Assembly: GCA_017744915.1 (NCBI GenBank)
Contig: JAGIAH010000004.1
Coordinates: 496,001 to 560,000, forward strand
Source: Agrobacterium tumefaciens
GTDB taxonomy: Bacteria > Pseudomonadota > Alphaproteobacteria > Rhizobiales > Rhizobiaceae
Reading direction: 5' to 3'
Length of the DNA: 64,000 nt
In this document: positions 36,400-46,472 of the stretch, piece after piece
Layout of the letters: every line of letters begins with the position of its first letter
Numbering within the stretch: the first letter of the stretch is position 1
Program-made: the position numbers and the translations under genes
The notes under the pieces: generated by a model
Database searches by the model: none
What the model was told of the DNA's origin: nothing
The model's input: the letters and a program-made list of their open reading frames with translations, nothing else

Positions 36400-36750
36400 A
36401 TGCAGCAGGCATCCTCCTTTCCCGACCGCGAAACGGTCGCGTCGAAACTGACTTCGCTGACAAGCGAGAATAAGGCCTGGGTATTGCTGCTTATGGAAAA
36501 CGCGCTGCAGGATGAAAACCTGCTGGCCGGCCTTAATCTCTATCTCGACCAGCAGAGCAATGCCCGCTTCCTCAACAGCCTGAAGCTGGAAGTGACCGGC
36601 GAATGGCTGGGCGGCAATGCCCCTGCCCGCCTTCAGATACGCCTCATGGAAACGGCCAAGGCCAGCCAGCACCCCGCCTATCTTGCCTTCCGCAAGGGGC
36701 TGACGGCATCGGCCGGTCTCGAAAACGCCTATCCGAAGGCGCCGATCTGA
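36400..36750 (+). CDS. Hypothetical helical protein
   Basis: The 116-residue frame from ATG 36400 contains LTSENKAWVLLLMENALQDE, LYLDQQSNARFLNSLKLEVT and YLAFRKGLTASAGLENAYPK. It appears all-helical and soluble. The upstream frame continues to a TTG at 36340. No motif or family is recognised. It converges on the DUF2233 gene with a 9-bp gap. Confidence 0.55.
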   Translation: MQQASSFPDRETVASKLTSLTSENKAWVLLLMENALQDENLLAGLNLYLDQQSNARFLNSLKLEVTGEWLGGNAPARLQIRLMETAKASQHPAYLAFRKGLTASAGLENAYPKAPI

Positions 36751-36759
36751 TTTTCCCGA

Positions 36760-37524
36760 CTAGTCCGGCACCCTGTCGACGACAGCGATGATCGGCCCCA
36801 TGGGAAACAGCCCGTCCCGCCTGTTCATTGCCGGAATGTCGACGCTGGAAATCGTACCGTCGAGATAAAGCGCATTGGGCGCATCCAGCACATCCCTGAA
36901 CAGGGTGGCGAAATCATAAAAACGCACGGTATTTTCCGAAATGGCGAAATGCACCATGCCGTCGCGGGAGATGCCGACGCCGTTGCGCCGCTTCAGACTG
37001 TCGCTATCGGGCAGGAAACGCGGATGCAACTTGCCGTCGATGACCAGCATCGGGCCGGACTGGGTGGCGAAATCGGGTTTCGGCGCCGCGGCCTGATAGG
37101 CCTCGGTCTCCAGCACGCCGGCCGTGGCGCCCTTCAGATAAAACACGCCATTCGGCAGAAGATGAAAATTGCCCCAGCCGCCACCGGTAATGATCGGCGC
37201 ACGCTCGACGCCGTTTTCGACAAAGAGCCCGACGGGGGAATAATCCGAATGGTACATGCCACCATTCATGGCAAAGACGCTGAACATGTGCTGCCGCCAG
37301 AGCGCGGAGGAAAGATCGGCGAAGGAACGATATCCCTGACCGGAGACATGATCGCGATCATAAATCCGGATCGTGCTCCTGGCCGGATCGAAACTGCAGA
37401 CGGTGTAGCGGCCGCCCGCGTGGTCCACGGTCTTGCAGAAATCCACCTGTCCGCCCGCCTCGGCCGAAAACGGCAGCAACAGGGGCAAAAGCAGCTTTGC
37501 CAGTTTCTTGATCGATCCGTTCAT
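36760..37524 (-). CDS. Exported phosphodiester glycosidase-family (DUF2233) protein
   Basis: The 254-residue protein from ATG 37524 has a signal peptide (LAKLLLPLLLPFSAEAGG) and the NAGPA/DUF2233 core: FAMNGGMYHSDYSPVGLFVE, GGWGNFHLLPNGVFYL, TQSGPMLVIDGKLHPRF and LYLDGTISSVDIP. The family is named for uncovering enzyme, which removes GlcNAc from a phosphodiester. Bacterial substrates are unknown; an envelope sugar phosphodiester is plausible. Confidence 0.88.
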   Translation of the reverse strand: MNGSIKKLAKLLLPLLLPFSAEAGGQVDFCKTVDHAGGRYTVCSFDPARSTIRIYDRDHVSGQGYRSFADLSSALWRQHMFSVFAMNGGMYHSDYSPVGLFVENGVERAPIITGGGWGNFHLLPNGVFYLKGATAGVLETEAYQAAAPKPDFATQSGPMLVIDGKLHPRFLPDSDSLKRRNGVGISRDGMVHFAISENTVRFYDFATLFRDVLDAPNALYLDGTISSVDIPAMNRRDGLFPMGPIIAVVDRVPD

Positions 37525-37631
37525 GCCCACCCCGTGATTCTCGTCAGGGGAACATTCGCAGGGAAATTCGGTCAAAGAAAAGGCGCCACCCCTGTTTCAG
37601 GATGACGCCGGATTTTTAAGGGGAGATGCTG

Positions 37632-37793
37632 TCAGCGGCGGGCGGCGCGGTCCACACTGCGGCCGGCGTCCTGCGTCGCATTCACGGCATTCGCCGTATC
37701 CCGGCCCATGCCACGAATGGTGTTGCCGCACGAACTCAAGGTTACGACGGTCAACAGAGCCACGAAAACGGTCGAAAGAATGCGTGTGATCAT
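37632..37793 (-). CDS. Entericidin-like small lipoprotein
   Basis: The 53-residue protein from ATG 37793 begins ITRILSTVFVALLTVVTLSS and then CGNTIRGMGRDTANAVNATQ. TLSSC is a lipobox, so Cys22 should be lipidated after cleavage. The G-N-T-I-x-G-x-G-x-D motif is that of the entericidin/EcnAB family, often stress-induced. The longer frame to 37892 has no signal. Confidence 0.85.
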   Translation of the reverse strand: MITRILSTVFVALLTVVTLSSCGNTIRGMGRDTANAVNATQDAGRSVDRAARR

Positions 37794-37984
37794 TTGAACT
37801 ACTCCCCTATGGCTTGCCGTCCAAAGACAAGCACCGATGTGATATGCGTCACAATAACGTGAGTCCTGAAAATCGGTTCCAGCGCATTTCAAAAATTCCC
37901 GTCGATGAAAATTAACAGGGTTTTGAAATTTTCCGAGGGAAACTCGTCACTTGCATCATGGTTTGGGAAAAGTCCGTGGGTGAT

Positions 37985-38761
37985 ATGACTGACTTCAACA
38001 ATCGGCTTCTGGTAATGACCGCGGGCGGCCTGAACCCGAATGTCATGATCAACGCGCTGGCCGGGCGTTTTCCGGATATTCACGTCTTCCAGGAAGAGCC
38101 CGAAAGCAAATCGGCCATTCTGAGACGGCGGGCGCGGCGGCTCGGCTGGATTGTCGCCATGGGCCAGATGGCGACGATGATCGCCTCCCGGCTCAGCAAA
38201 CGCTTCACGGTTCGGCGCGGCAACGACATCATCGCCGAACACGGCCTTTCTCCCGACCTTCATCCCGCCATTCCCGTCACGCAATTCACCTCGCTCAACG
38301 ATGAGGACTGCCGCACGGCGGCCAATCTGCTGAAACCGGCGGCGATCTTCACCATTTCCTGCCGTCTGCTGACACCGGCCACGCTGCAGGCCCTGCAATG
38401 CCCGGTCATCAATTTTCATGCCGGCATCAACCCCGCCTATCGCGGCCAGATGGGCGGCTACTGGGCGCTGGTGGAAAAGGACCGGGGCAATTTCGGTGCA
38501 ACCGTGCATCTGGTGGACAAGGGCGTGGATACCGGCGCCACGCTTTACGAAAAACGGCTGAAACCATCACCTTCCGACACCATCGCCACCTATCCGCTGC
38601 TTCTCACCGCTGGTTCGGTCGATATTGCCGTCAGCGCTATCGAAGACGCCCTTTCCGGCAGCCTTGCGCCGCAGCCACCCTCTCCCGGAAAATCGGTGCT
38701 GCGCTTTCCGCCGACGATCTGGACCTGGCTGTGGAATGGCCTGACCAAACGGATCTGGTGA
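37985..38761 (+). CDS. Formyltransferase-family protein
   Basis: The 258-residue protein has a C-terminal-type formyltransferase core: CPVINFHAGINPAYRGQMGG and FGATVHLVDKGVDTGATLYE, with the catalytic Asn-His-Asp arrangement of Fmt/PurN enzymes. It is not Fmt itself, which is longer and carries a tRNA-binding domain. Formyl-tetrahydrofolate as donor is inferred. ATG 37958 is an alternative start. It is followed by a MetF-like gene, suggesting one-carbon chemistry. Confidence 0.8.
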   Translation: MTDFNNRLLVMTAGGLNPNVMINALAGRFPDIHVFQEEPESKSAILRRRARRLGWIVAMGQMATMIASRLSKRFTVRRGNDIIAEHGLSPDLHPAIPVTQFTSLNDEDCRTAANLLKPAAIFTISCRLLTPATLQALQCPVINFHAGINPAYRGQMGGYWALVEKDRGNFGATVHLVDKGVDTGATLYEKRLKPSPSDTIATYPLLLTAGSVDIAVSAIEDALSGSLAPQPPSPGKSVLRFPPTIWTWLWNGLTKRIW

Positions 38762-38866
38762 ACGGATACGGGAAAACGGCGCAGGCCGGACAATCCGGCA
38801 CAGCTTCGTCGCAGATGCAGGGCTGTCCTGCCGCAACGGGCAAAGACTTCGCCGAAAAACCGGTGC

Positions 38867-39787
38867 ATGATAATGAAAAGGATCACGCACAAATTGCCCG
38901 ATATTTCCACCGCCTCTCCCATTCCCGCCTCCATCGAAGCCTCGCCCGCGCAGGTGCTTGGCCCCAGCAGCCTTGCCGGTCTTTTTCCGCAGGGCGTGCG
39001 GGTCTATCTCACCGATACCGGAGCGGCATCACAGGAAAGGCTCGTTGATGCGGCGAGGCATCTGCGCGATCTCGGTTACGAGCCGGTGCCACATCTGGCG
39101 GCGCGGCGCATCCCGTCGCGTGCGGAATTTGAGGAACAGGTCAGGCGGCTCGTCGACGAAGCGGGCGTAACGGATGTGCTGGTGGTGGGCGGCGGTGTTG
39201 ACAGGCCTGCCGGTCCCTTCGCAGCCAGCATGGACATGCTGTCCACCGGCATTTTCGACCGTTACGGCATAAAACAGATCGCAATCGCCGGACACCCCGA
39301 AGGTAGTCCCGATTTCAGCGAAGAGACGGCGATGGCCGCGCTGCAGCTGAAACGCGATTTTGCCGAAAGAAGCGATGCGACGATGCGCATCGTCACCCAG
39401 TTCGGCTTCGATCCGGCGCGTTTCATCGCCTGGGCGGAAGGACTTGCGGCATCAGGAATTGCGCTTCCGGTGCATATCGGCGTTTCCGGCCCGGCCAAGA
39501 TCACCACGCTGCTGAAATATGCCGCGCTCTGCGGCGTCGGCAACTCCATCGCCTATCTCAAGAAGAACGCCCTTTCCCTGACGACCCTGGCCAGGGGCCA
39601 TTCGCCGGAAAGCGTCGTCGGACCGATCGAGCGGCATTGGCAGGCCAATCCGCAAGGGCCGATCCGGCAGATTCACGTCTTCCCCTTTGGTGGGTTGCAG
39701 ACATCGTCCGACTGGCTGGTCAGCCGCGGAAGCTGGCAGGCGAACGATACGGGCCGTGCCGCGCCTGCGGATTCGGTGGCCGTCTAA
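38867..39787 (+). CDS. Methylenetetrahydrofolate reductase-like protein
   Basis: The 306-residue protein resembles MetF in its FAD-barrel features: GIKQIAIAGHPEGSPDFSEE, MRIVTQFGFDPARFIAWAEG and LPVHIGVSGPAKITTLLKYA. It is more divergent than housekeeping MetF and belongs to a branch found near C1 and methylated-amine genes. It probably interconverts methylene- and methyl-tetrahydrofolate. It is 105 bp after the formyltransferase gene. Confidence 0.8.
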   Translation: MIMKRITHKLPDISTASPIPASIEASPAQVLGPSSLAGLFPQGVRVYLTDTGAASQERLVDAARHLRDLGYEPVPHLAARRIPSRAEFEEQVRRLVDEAGVTDVLVVGGGVDRPAGPFAASMDMLSTGIFDRYGIKQIAIAGHPEGSPDFSEETAMAALQLKRDFAERSDATMRIVTQFGFDPARFIAWAEGLAASGIALPVHIGVSGPAKITTLLKYAALCGVGNSIAYLKKNALSLTTLARGHSPESVVGPIERHWQANPQGPIRQIHVFPFGGLQTSSDWLVSRGSWQANDTGRAAPADSVAV

Positions 39788-39833
39788 GGCCCTTCGGCGC
39801 GACGGACGATGCCCGCCGCGTTGATCCTCTGGC

Positions 39834-40730
39834 TTATGCCGCCTTGGCGACCTCGACAAAGGCGTTGCGGATGCTCTCGGCCACCGCAAGAACGGGACGC
39901 GACGCCTTGTCGCCCATGATCAGGCGAATATCGAAACAGCCAAGCTCCGGAAGCCCCTCCTTGTCGCTCAGAATGACCAAGTCATTCTGCACATAGGATC
40001 GCGGCAGGGGTGCGATGGCGAGATCGGCGGCAATCGCGGCGCGCTGCGCCATGGTGTGGCCGCTCAAATAGGCGACACGGAAATTGCGGCCGCGCTTCTC
40101 CAGCGAATGGATCGCCTCCGACCGCCAGATGCAGCCTTCTTCCCAGATAGAGATCGGCAGCGGATCGCGCAGATAGGCCGTGCCGCATTTCGCACCAGCC
40201 CAGACGAGACGTTCGCGCATCAACACCTCGCCCGTATCCCGCAGCGGATGCGAGGCACAGTTGACGAGAGCGAGATCCAGCCGCTGTTCGTCCATGCGCT
40301 TGTAGAGATTGGAACTGGAATCGATGGTGACATCGATCATGATGCCGGGGAAGGCTTCAGCAAAACGCTTGAGAATGCCGGGCAGCAGACCGCGCTCGCC
40401 AATATCCTCCGGCGCGCCGAGACGCACGACGCCGGACAGTTCCGGCATGACGAAACGCGACACCGCCTCGTTGGATAGCGCGATCATACGCCGCGCATAG
40501 GTCAGAAGCGTCTCGCCATGCGCCGTCAATGTCACCGAGCGGGCATCGCGCAGGAACAATGTCGTCTTCAACTGTTCCTCGAGTTTCTTGATCTGCATGG
40601 AAACGGCCGAAGGCGTTCTGAACACCACTTCCGCAGCGGTGGAGAAATTTCCCGTTTCGGCAATGGCGACGAAGGTTCTCAATATGTCGTTATCCAGCAA
40701 CGGCAGCGGTTGGCGGAAAGTCACGGTCAT
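39834..40730 (-). CDS. LysR-family transcriptional regulator
   Basis: The 298-residue protein from ATG 40730 has the N-terminal LysR winged helix (LRTFVAIAETGNFSTAAEVV, then TPSAVSMQIKKLEEQLKTTL) and an effector domain starting GVVRLGAPEDIGERGLLPGI. The frame is open to 40901, but that extension is not LysR-like. It converges on the MetF-like gene with a 46-bp gap. The effector is unknown. Confidence 0.9.
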   Translation of the reverse strand: MTVTFRQPLPLLDNDILRTFVAIAETGNFSTAAEVVFRTPSAVSMQIKKLEEQLKTTLFLRDARSVTLTAHGETLLTYARRMIALSNEAVSRFVMPELSGVVRLGAPEDIGERGLLPGILKRFAEAFPGIMIDVTIDSSSNLYKRMDEQRLDLALVNCASHPLRDTGEVLMRERLVWAGAKCGTAYLRDPLPISIWEEGCIWRSEAIHSLEKRGRNFRVAYLSGHTMAQRAAIAADLAIAPLPRSYVQNDLVILSDKEGLPELGCFDIRLIMGDKASRPVLAVAESIRNAFVEVAKAA

Positions 40731-41010
40731 GGCACGCACCTTCAAATATTTTGATTTATAGATGGATATCATTTCGTTTGATTGAATGTCAACAAGCGCG
40801 CACCATCCGGGACATCGATAAACGGGGTGGAATGAACCTCGTGGGAATGAAGCACTGGCATGGCACGAACCGAAATGTTCCCCCTCGCCGCCGCCGGTCA
40901 TTCATTCTCAATATTGATGAATGACATAAGATTCATTCTCTTGCCTGATGAAAGAGGCAGGCACATACCGAAGTCGTAAACAGGATCGTGGTTCAGGAAA
41001 GGATCAAGAC

Positions 41011-41229
41011 ATGACCATGATACATCATCTGCCGGTGACAAACCGCTCTCAGCACCATCCCTCGCCCAGCGGCTGGCTCGATCGCCTGTCGGACCATGTG
41101 TCGGCCCGTTACGCGGCATGGCGCCGTGAAAGGATGCTTCGTGCACTGGAGTCATTGCCGCCTGAAACATTGAAGGATATCGGATGGCCGACGACCGAAA
41201 CCACCCGCATACACGCCATCCGCAAATGA
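41011..41229 (+). CDS. DUF1127-domain small protein
   Basis: The 72-residue protein ends in a DUF1127 motif: RRERMLRALESLPPETLKDI followed by GWPTTE. Small arginine-rich DUF1127 proteins in Agrobacterium affect phosphate and carbon metabolism through RNA turnover. ATG 41011 starts MTMIHHLPV; an upstream frame to 40948 is unlikely. It is divergent from the LysR gene. Confidence 0.85.
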   Translation: MTMIHHLPVTNRSQHHPSPSGWLDRLSDHVSARYAAWRRERMLRALESLPPETLKDIGWPTTETTRIHAIRK

Positions 41230-41500
41230 TGGCCAACCGATGGCTCGCAACCTCTGCATGTGTTGCGAGCCGCCACCGCCGCCCCTGAGTGACAGGATCA
41301 GAGGCGCAAAATTACCTGCCTGTTTTGCATGCGACACATCGCCCGTTTTAAGGGCTTGTCGCAAAATTTGCATATTTCAAAAGCTATTTTTTGACAGCTC
41401 CGATTCCGAGGCGTATTTTTCGTTAAAGATGTCGTAATCAGGACATCCAGAAGACCAATTCCAAGGGAGGAATTGCGTATTCGCAACGGAGCACGGGCAA

Positions 41501-42538
41501 ATGAGCAAGAACTCCCAGAAGAAACGCTCAATCGTCTTTTTTCTCATTCCGCAATTTACCATGCTGCCATTCGCCGCAGCGGTTGAAACGCTTCGCATCG
41601 CCAACCGAATGTTGGGCTATGAGGCCTATGAATGGCGCCTCTCCTCCCTCGACGGCCAGAAGGTCATGTCGTCCAGCGGCATCTGTCTTGAGGCCGATAC
41701 CTGTCTTGCCGACGAGCGGCGCTACGTCAGCGGCGAGAACCGCCCGGAAATGGCAATCATCTGTTCGGGCATTGATGTGGACCAACACATCAACAAATCC
41801 GTCAATGCCTGGCTGCGCGAAGCCTATAATCGCGGCATCGCCATCGGCAGCCTCTGTACCGCCGCACATATCCTCGCACAGGCCGGCCTGCTGAACGGCA
41901 AGCGCTGCGCGATCCACTGGGAAAACCTGCCCGGCTTTTCCGAGGCCTTCCCGCAGGTGGAAGTTTATGCGGACCTCTTCGAAGTCGACAGCAACATCTA
42001 TACCTGCGCCGGCGGCACGGCGTCACTGGACATGATGCTGAGCCTGATCGGACAGGATTTCGGCGAGAACCTCGTCAACCGTGTCTGCGAACAACAATTG
42101 ACCGATCGTGTGCGCAGCCCCAACGACCGCCAGCGCCTGCCGCTGCGCGCGCGGCTTGGCGTGCAGAACAGCAAGGTCCTGTCGATCATCGAATTGATGG
42201 AAGGCAATCTCGCCGAGCCGCTGTCGCTGCTGGATATAGCCGATGCCGCCGATCTGTCACGCCGACAGGTGGAACGCCTCTTCCGGCAGGAAATGGGCCG
42301 CTCGCCCGCGCGTTATTATCTCGAAATCCGCCTCGACCGCGCACGGCATCTGCTGATCCAGTCCGCAATGCCCGTCGTTGAGGTTGCCGTCGCCTGCGGC
42401 TTCGTCTCCGCCTCGCATTTTTCGAAATGTTACCGCGAGATCTACAATCGCACGCCGCAGCAGGAACGCGCCGAACGCAAACTGCTGATGAGCGCCTCGC
42501 GAATGGCAACGGCGAGCCAGGGCAAGGCCGCACACTGA
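41501..42538 (+). CDS. GlxA-family AraC-type regulator (GbdR-like)
   Basis: The 345-residue protein has an N-terminal DJ-1/PfpI-like domain (FFLIPQFTMLPFAAAVETLR; IGSLCTAAHILAQAGLLNGK; YTCAGGTASLDMM) and a C-terminal AraC domain (LLDIADAADLSRRQVERLFR; ACGFVSASHFSKCYREIYNR). This is the architecture of GbdR, ArgR and CdhR, which sense betaine, arginine or carnitine. GGAGCACGGGCAA precedes the ATG. The target is unknown; the nearby MetF-like and formyltransferase genes are candidates. Confidence 0.9.
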   Translation: MSKNSQKKRSIVFFLIPQFTMLPFAAAVETLRIANRMLGYEAYEWRLSSLDGQKVMSSSGICLEADTCLADERRYVSGENRPEMAIICSGIDVDQHINKSVNAWLREAYNRGIAIGSLCTAAHILAQAGLLNGKRCAIHWENLPGFSEAFPQVEVYADLFEVDSNIYTCAGGTASLDMMLSLIGQDFGENLVNRVCEQQLTDRVRSPNDRQRLPLRARLGVQNSKVLSIIELMEGNLAEPLSLLDIADAADLSRRQVERLFRQEMGRSPARYYLEIRLDRARHLLIQSAMPVVEVAVACGFVSASHFSKCYREIYNRTPQQERAERKLLMSASRMATASQGKAAH

Positions 42539-42722
42539 CGAGGCGGCTGGTGTTTGCACAGGATCGAGCATGATCCAGTGCCGACCGGTTTAAGTCTCAA
42601 GGCAGGCTGCATTTTCGGCTGAACCCCGCGAGAAACAATGTCGTGCCCTTGTCCGGACATCTGAGCCGGACAGTAACCGGTCAAGTCAAGGTGACGGCCA
42701 CCGGAACCCCATCATCCTGAAT

Positions 42723-44198
42723 TCAACCAAACGGCCGAACCGCATGGGCAAGGTCTTCCGCCGTCATGCCGGCACCCGCCCTGCTGCCCGCCTCCCCATG
42801 CAGCCACACGCCGGCGGCAGCCGCTTCGAAGGCCGGCGCGCCCTGCGCGAGCAGAGCGCAGATAATGCCGGCCAGCACGTCGCCTGATCCGGCCGTGGCA
42901 AGACTTGCCGGCGCATTGGTGTTGACGAGAGCCCGGCCATCAGGCCCGGCAATCACCGTATCGGCCCCCTTATAGACCAGCACCGCGCCGCTGCGGGCCG
43001 AGGCGACCTGCGCCTTCTCGATCTTGCTCAACGCCCTGTCTGCGGCAAGATCGGGAAACAGCCGCGCAAACTCGCCCTCATGCGGCGTCAGCACGAATTT
43101 GCCCGTGCCGGATGTGATGCGCTCGAACAGGCTTTCCGGGCGATCCTTGAAAGCCGTAATGGCATCGGCATCCAGCACGACCGCCCTGTCTCCAAGCAGG
43201 GACACGAATTGCCGTGCCTTTTCGAGATCGCCGAAACCTGGCCCGAGAACGAAGGCGCCGTGGCGCCGGTCGTCGAGCCACAGGCGCAGATCGTCGGTAT
43301 CGTCCATGACCGTGTTCATTACCGCCGTCAGCGTCATCGACAGCACATCGAGCGCTTTCTTTGGCGCCGCGACCGTGACGATGCCCGCCCCCGCCTTCAG
43401 CGCGGAAAGCGCCGTCATGCGGCTTGCGCCCGTCGCATGCGCCGGACCGGAAAAGACGGTCAGATGCCCGCGCCGGAATTTATGGGTCTCCATATCGGCA
43501 TGGGGCAAGGCATTCCGCCAGACCAGCGGGTCGTTTTCAGCAACCGATCCCGCATGGGCGGCAAGGATGCGGCCGGGTATGCCGATATCGAACACCTCAA
43601 GCGTTCCGCACAGTTCCCGCCCCGGCATCAGCAGATGGCCCGGTTTGCGCGCCATGAAGGTTACGGTGCGTTCCGCCCTGAATGAGGCACCGAGAGGTAC
43701 GCCCCGCCTGCCACAGAGACCGGAAGGCAGGTCAACGGCGAGAACAGGCACGCCTGCCTTTGTCACCGCATCAATCATCCGGACAAGTTCGTGCGGAACA
43801 TCGCGGGACAATCCCGCCCCGAAAACCGCATCGATCACCACATCGCCGCCGGCGGGCGCATAATCGCCGAGCGGCAGCGGCGTCACCCCGCTCCGTTCGA
43901 ATGCCACCCGCGCATCGCCCTTGAGTGCGGCCGCATCGCCGAGATGATGAACCGCAACCGCCGCGCCGCTTTGTACAAGCGCCCGCGCCGCCACGTAACC
44001 ATCACCGCCATTATTGCCGCCACCGCAGAGCACGACAAAACGCAGCGCCTGCGGATAGTGCCGCAGCGCAGAAGCGGCGACCGCCTGCCCCGCCCGCTCC
44101 ATCAGATCATAAAGCGGAATGCCGGATTGCCCGGCCGCCGCATCGATGCGGGCCATCACGGCCGGGTCGAACAGGGAAAGGTACAGGAGGGATGTCAT
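42723..44198 (-). CDS. nnr: Bifunctional NAD(P)H-hydrate epimerase / ADP-dependent dehydratase
   Basis: The 491-residue enzyme fuses an N-terminal epimerase (VVLCGGGNNGGDGYVAARAL) to a C-terminal dehydratase with FVLTPHEGEFARLFP and ATAGSGDVLAGIICALLAQG. It repairs NAD(P)H hydrates. The fused form and length are standard. It is divergent from glnB and convergent with the GlxA regulator gene. Confidence 0.95.
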   Translation of the reverse strand: MTSLLYLSLFDPAVMARIDAAAGQSGIPLYDLMERAGQAVAASALRHYPQALRFVVLCGGGNNGGDGYVAARALVQSGAAVAVHHLGDAAALKGDARVAFERSGVTPLPLGDYAPAGGDVVIDAVFGAGLSRDVPHELVRMIDAVTKAGVPVLAVDLPSGLCGRRGVPLGASFRAERTVTFMARKPGHLLMPGRELCGTLEVFDIGIPGRILAAHAGSVAENDPLVWRNALPHADMETHKFRRGHLTVFSGPAHATGASRMTALSALKAGAGIVTVAAPKKALDVLSMTLTAVMNTVMDDTDDLRLWLDDRRHGAFVLGPGFGDLEKARQFVSLLGDRAVVLDADAITAFKDRPESLFERITSGTGKFVLTPHEGEFARLFPDLAADRALSKIEKAQVASARSGAVLVYKGADTVIAGPDGRALVNTNAPASLATAGSGDVLAGIICALLAQGAPAFEAAAAGVWLHGEAGSRAGAGMTAEDLAHAVRPFG

Positions 44199-44481
44199 GT
44201 CCCGATCATCCCTTCAAAACGCCGGAAAGGCAATCGATACAAAAATAAGCAGATAGCCAAGTCCAAATAATAATCAAATGCACAAAATATAAACAAACAG
44301 GCATCGCTCCACTTACGCATTCCAAAATATTCAGAATTGCTAAAACAATAAGAATTCACAGAAATGCTGATGGATTTTTCGGGTTCCGGAGAGAAATTGG
44401 CTGGAAAACCGCCAAAACCGAATGCATTTTGTGTCGGAAAGCCGGGTGAGCGAAGTTTTTTCTTCACGCCCGCTTCCGATC

Positions 44482-44497
44482 TGGCACAATACGTGCA
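44482..44497 (+). promoter_or_regulatory. Sigma-54 promoter of glnB
   Basis: TGGCACAATACGTGCA matches the RpoN consensus TGGCAC-N5-TTGCA with GG and GC at the required spacing. It lies 60 bp before glnB, fitting NtrC-dependent nitrogen control. The rest of 44199-44556 is AT-rich and may hold NtrC sites, but no clear one was found. Confidence 0.75.
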
Positions 44498-44520
44498 TTC
44501 TTGTGGCAGAGCGGGAATAA

Positions 44521-44895
<375 letters not shown>

Positions 44896-44966
44896 TCAAG
44901 AACGTCCCGAGCCGGGGAGGCTTGGGTTTTCACCTCGTCATCATCACACTCAAGGAAAACGTTTAA

Positions 44967-46376
44967 ATGACGACCGCAAACGATATCTTGAAGCAGATCA
45001 AGGATAACGACATCAAGTTCGTGGACCTGCGCTTTACCGACCCCAAGGGCAAGCTGCAGCACGTCACCATGGATGTTGTCTGTGTGGACGAAGACATGTT
45101 CGCCGATGGCGTCATGTTCGACGGCTCCTCGATCGCCGGCTGGAAGGCCATCAACGAGTCCGACATGGTGCTGATGCCCGATCCGGCCACCGCCCATATC
45201 GACCCGTTCTTCGCCCAGTCCACCCTGGTCGTCCTTTGCGACATTCTCGACCCGGTTTCGGGCGAAGCCTATAACCGCGACCCGCGCGGCACCGCCAAGA
45301 AGGCTGAAGCCTACCTCAAGGCCTCCGGTATCGGCGACACCGTCTTCGTTGGCCCTGAGCCCGAATTCTTCGTCTTCGACGACGTGAAGTACAAGGCAGA
45401 CCCCTACAACACCGGCTTCAAGCTCGACTCGTCCGAACTGCCGTCCAACGACGACACCGACTACGAGACCGGCAACCTCGGCCACCGTCCGCGCGTCAAG
45501 GGCGGCTATTTCCCGGTTCCGCCGATCGACAGCCTGCAGGACATGCGTTCCGAAATGCTGACGGTTCTGGCCGAAATGGGCGTTGTCGTTGAAAAGCACC
45601 ACCACGAAGTGGCTGCCGCACAGCACGAGCTGGGCGTGAAGTTCGACACGCTGGTTTCCAGCGCCGACAAGATGCAGATCTACAAGTACGTCGTGCACCA
45701 AGTCGCCAATGCCTATGGCAAGACGGCAACCTTCATGCCGAAGCCGATCTTCGGCGATAACGGCTCGGGCATGCACGTTCACCAGTCGATCTGGAAGGGC
45801 GGCAAGCCGACCTTCGCTGGCGACGAATATGCGGGCCTCTCCGAAAATTGCCTCTACTACATCGGCGGCATCATCAAGCACGCCAAGGCCATCAACGCCT
45901 TCACCAACCCCACCACCAACTCCTACAAGCGTCTGGTGCCGGGTTATGAAGCGCCGGTTCTGCTTGCCTATTCCGCGCGCAACCGCTCTGCATCGTGCCG
46001 TATTCCCTTCGGCTCCAACCCGAAGGCAAAGCGCGTCGAAGTCCGCTTCCCGGATCCGACCCAGAACCCCTATCTCGGTTTTGCGGCCATGCTGATGGCC
46101 GGCCTCGACGGCATCAAGAACAAGATCCATCCCGGCAAGCCGATGGACAAGGACCTTTACGACCTTCCTGCAAAGGAACTGAAGAAGATCCCGACCGTCT
46201 GCGGCTCGCTGCGCGAAGCGCTGGAAAGCCTCGACAAGGATCGCAAGTTCCTCACCGCCGGCGGCGTGTTCGACGACGACCAGATCGACTCGTTCATCGA
46301 GCTGAAGATGCAGGAAGTCATGCGTTTCGAAATGACCCCGCATCCGGTCGAATTCGACATGTATTACTCGGCCTGA
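44967..46376 (+). CDS. glnA: Glutamine synthetase I
   Basis: The 469-residue GSI has [19 protein letters not shown] near the N-terminus, the ATP-binding [39 protein letters not shown], and the adenylylation-site region [12 protein letters not shown] with its Tyr. It makes glutamine from glutamate and ammonia as a dodecamer. It is probably cotranscribed with glnB and regulated by adenylylation. AAGGAAAACG precedes the ATG. Confidence 0.98.
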   Translation: MTTANDILKQIKDNDIKFVDLRFTDPKGKLQHVTMDVVCVDEDMFADGVMFDGSSIAGWKAINESDMVLMPDPATAHIDPFFAQSTLVVLCDILDPVSGEAYNRDPRGTAKKAEAYLKASGIGDTVFVGPEPEFFVFDDVKYKADPYNTGFKLDSSELPSNDDTDYETGNLGHRPRVKGGYFPVPPIDSLQDMRSEMLTVLAEMGVVVEKHHHEVAAAQHELGVKFDTLVSSADKMQIYKYVVHQVANAYGKTATFMPKPIFGDNGSGMHVHQSIWKGGKPTFAGDEYAGLSENCLYYIGGIIKHAKAINAFTNPTTNSYKRLVPGYEAPVLLAYSARNRSASCRIPFGSNPKAKRVEVRFPDPTQNPYLGFAAMLMAGLDGIKNKIHPGKPMDKDLYDLPAKELKKIPTVCGSLREALESLDKDRKFLTAGGVFDDDQIDSFIELKMQEVMRFEMTPHPVEFDMYYSA

Positions 46377-46415
46377 TCGGCCTTTCGGGCGCTCCCCGGG
46401 GCGCTCGATCCATCT

Positions 46416-46441
46416 CGGCGGTTTTCTACGGAAAGCCGCCG
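46416..46441 (+). terminator. Probable intrinsic terminator of glnA
   Basis: CGGCGG and CCGCCG close a stem with T-rich and A-rich inner arms, followed by TTTTCTATTC. It lies 40 bp after the glnA stop. Confidence 0.7.
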
Positions 46442-46472
46442 TTTTCTATTCTGCCGAATGTGACATAAGCCC

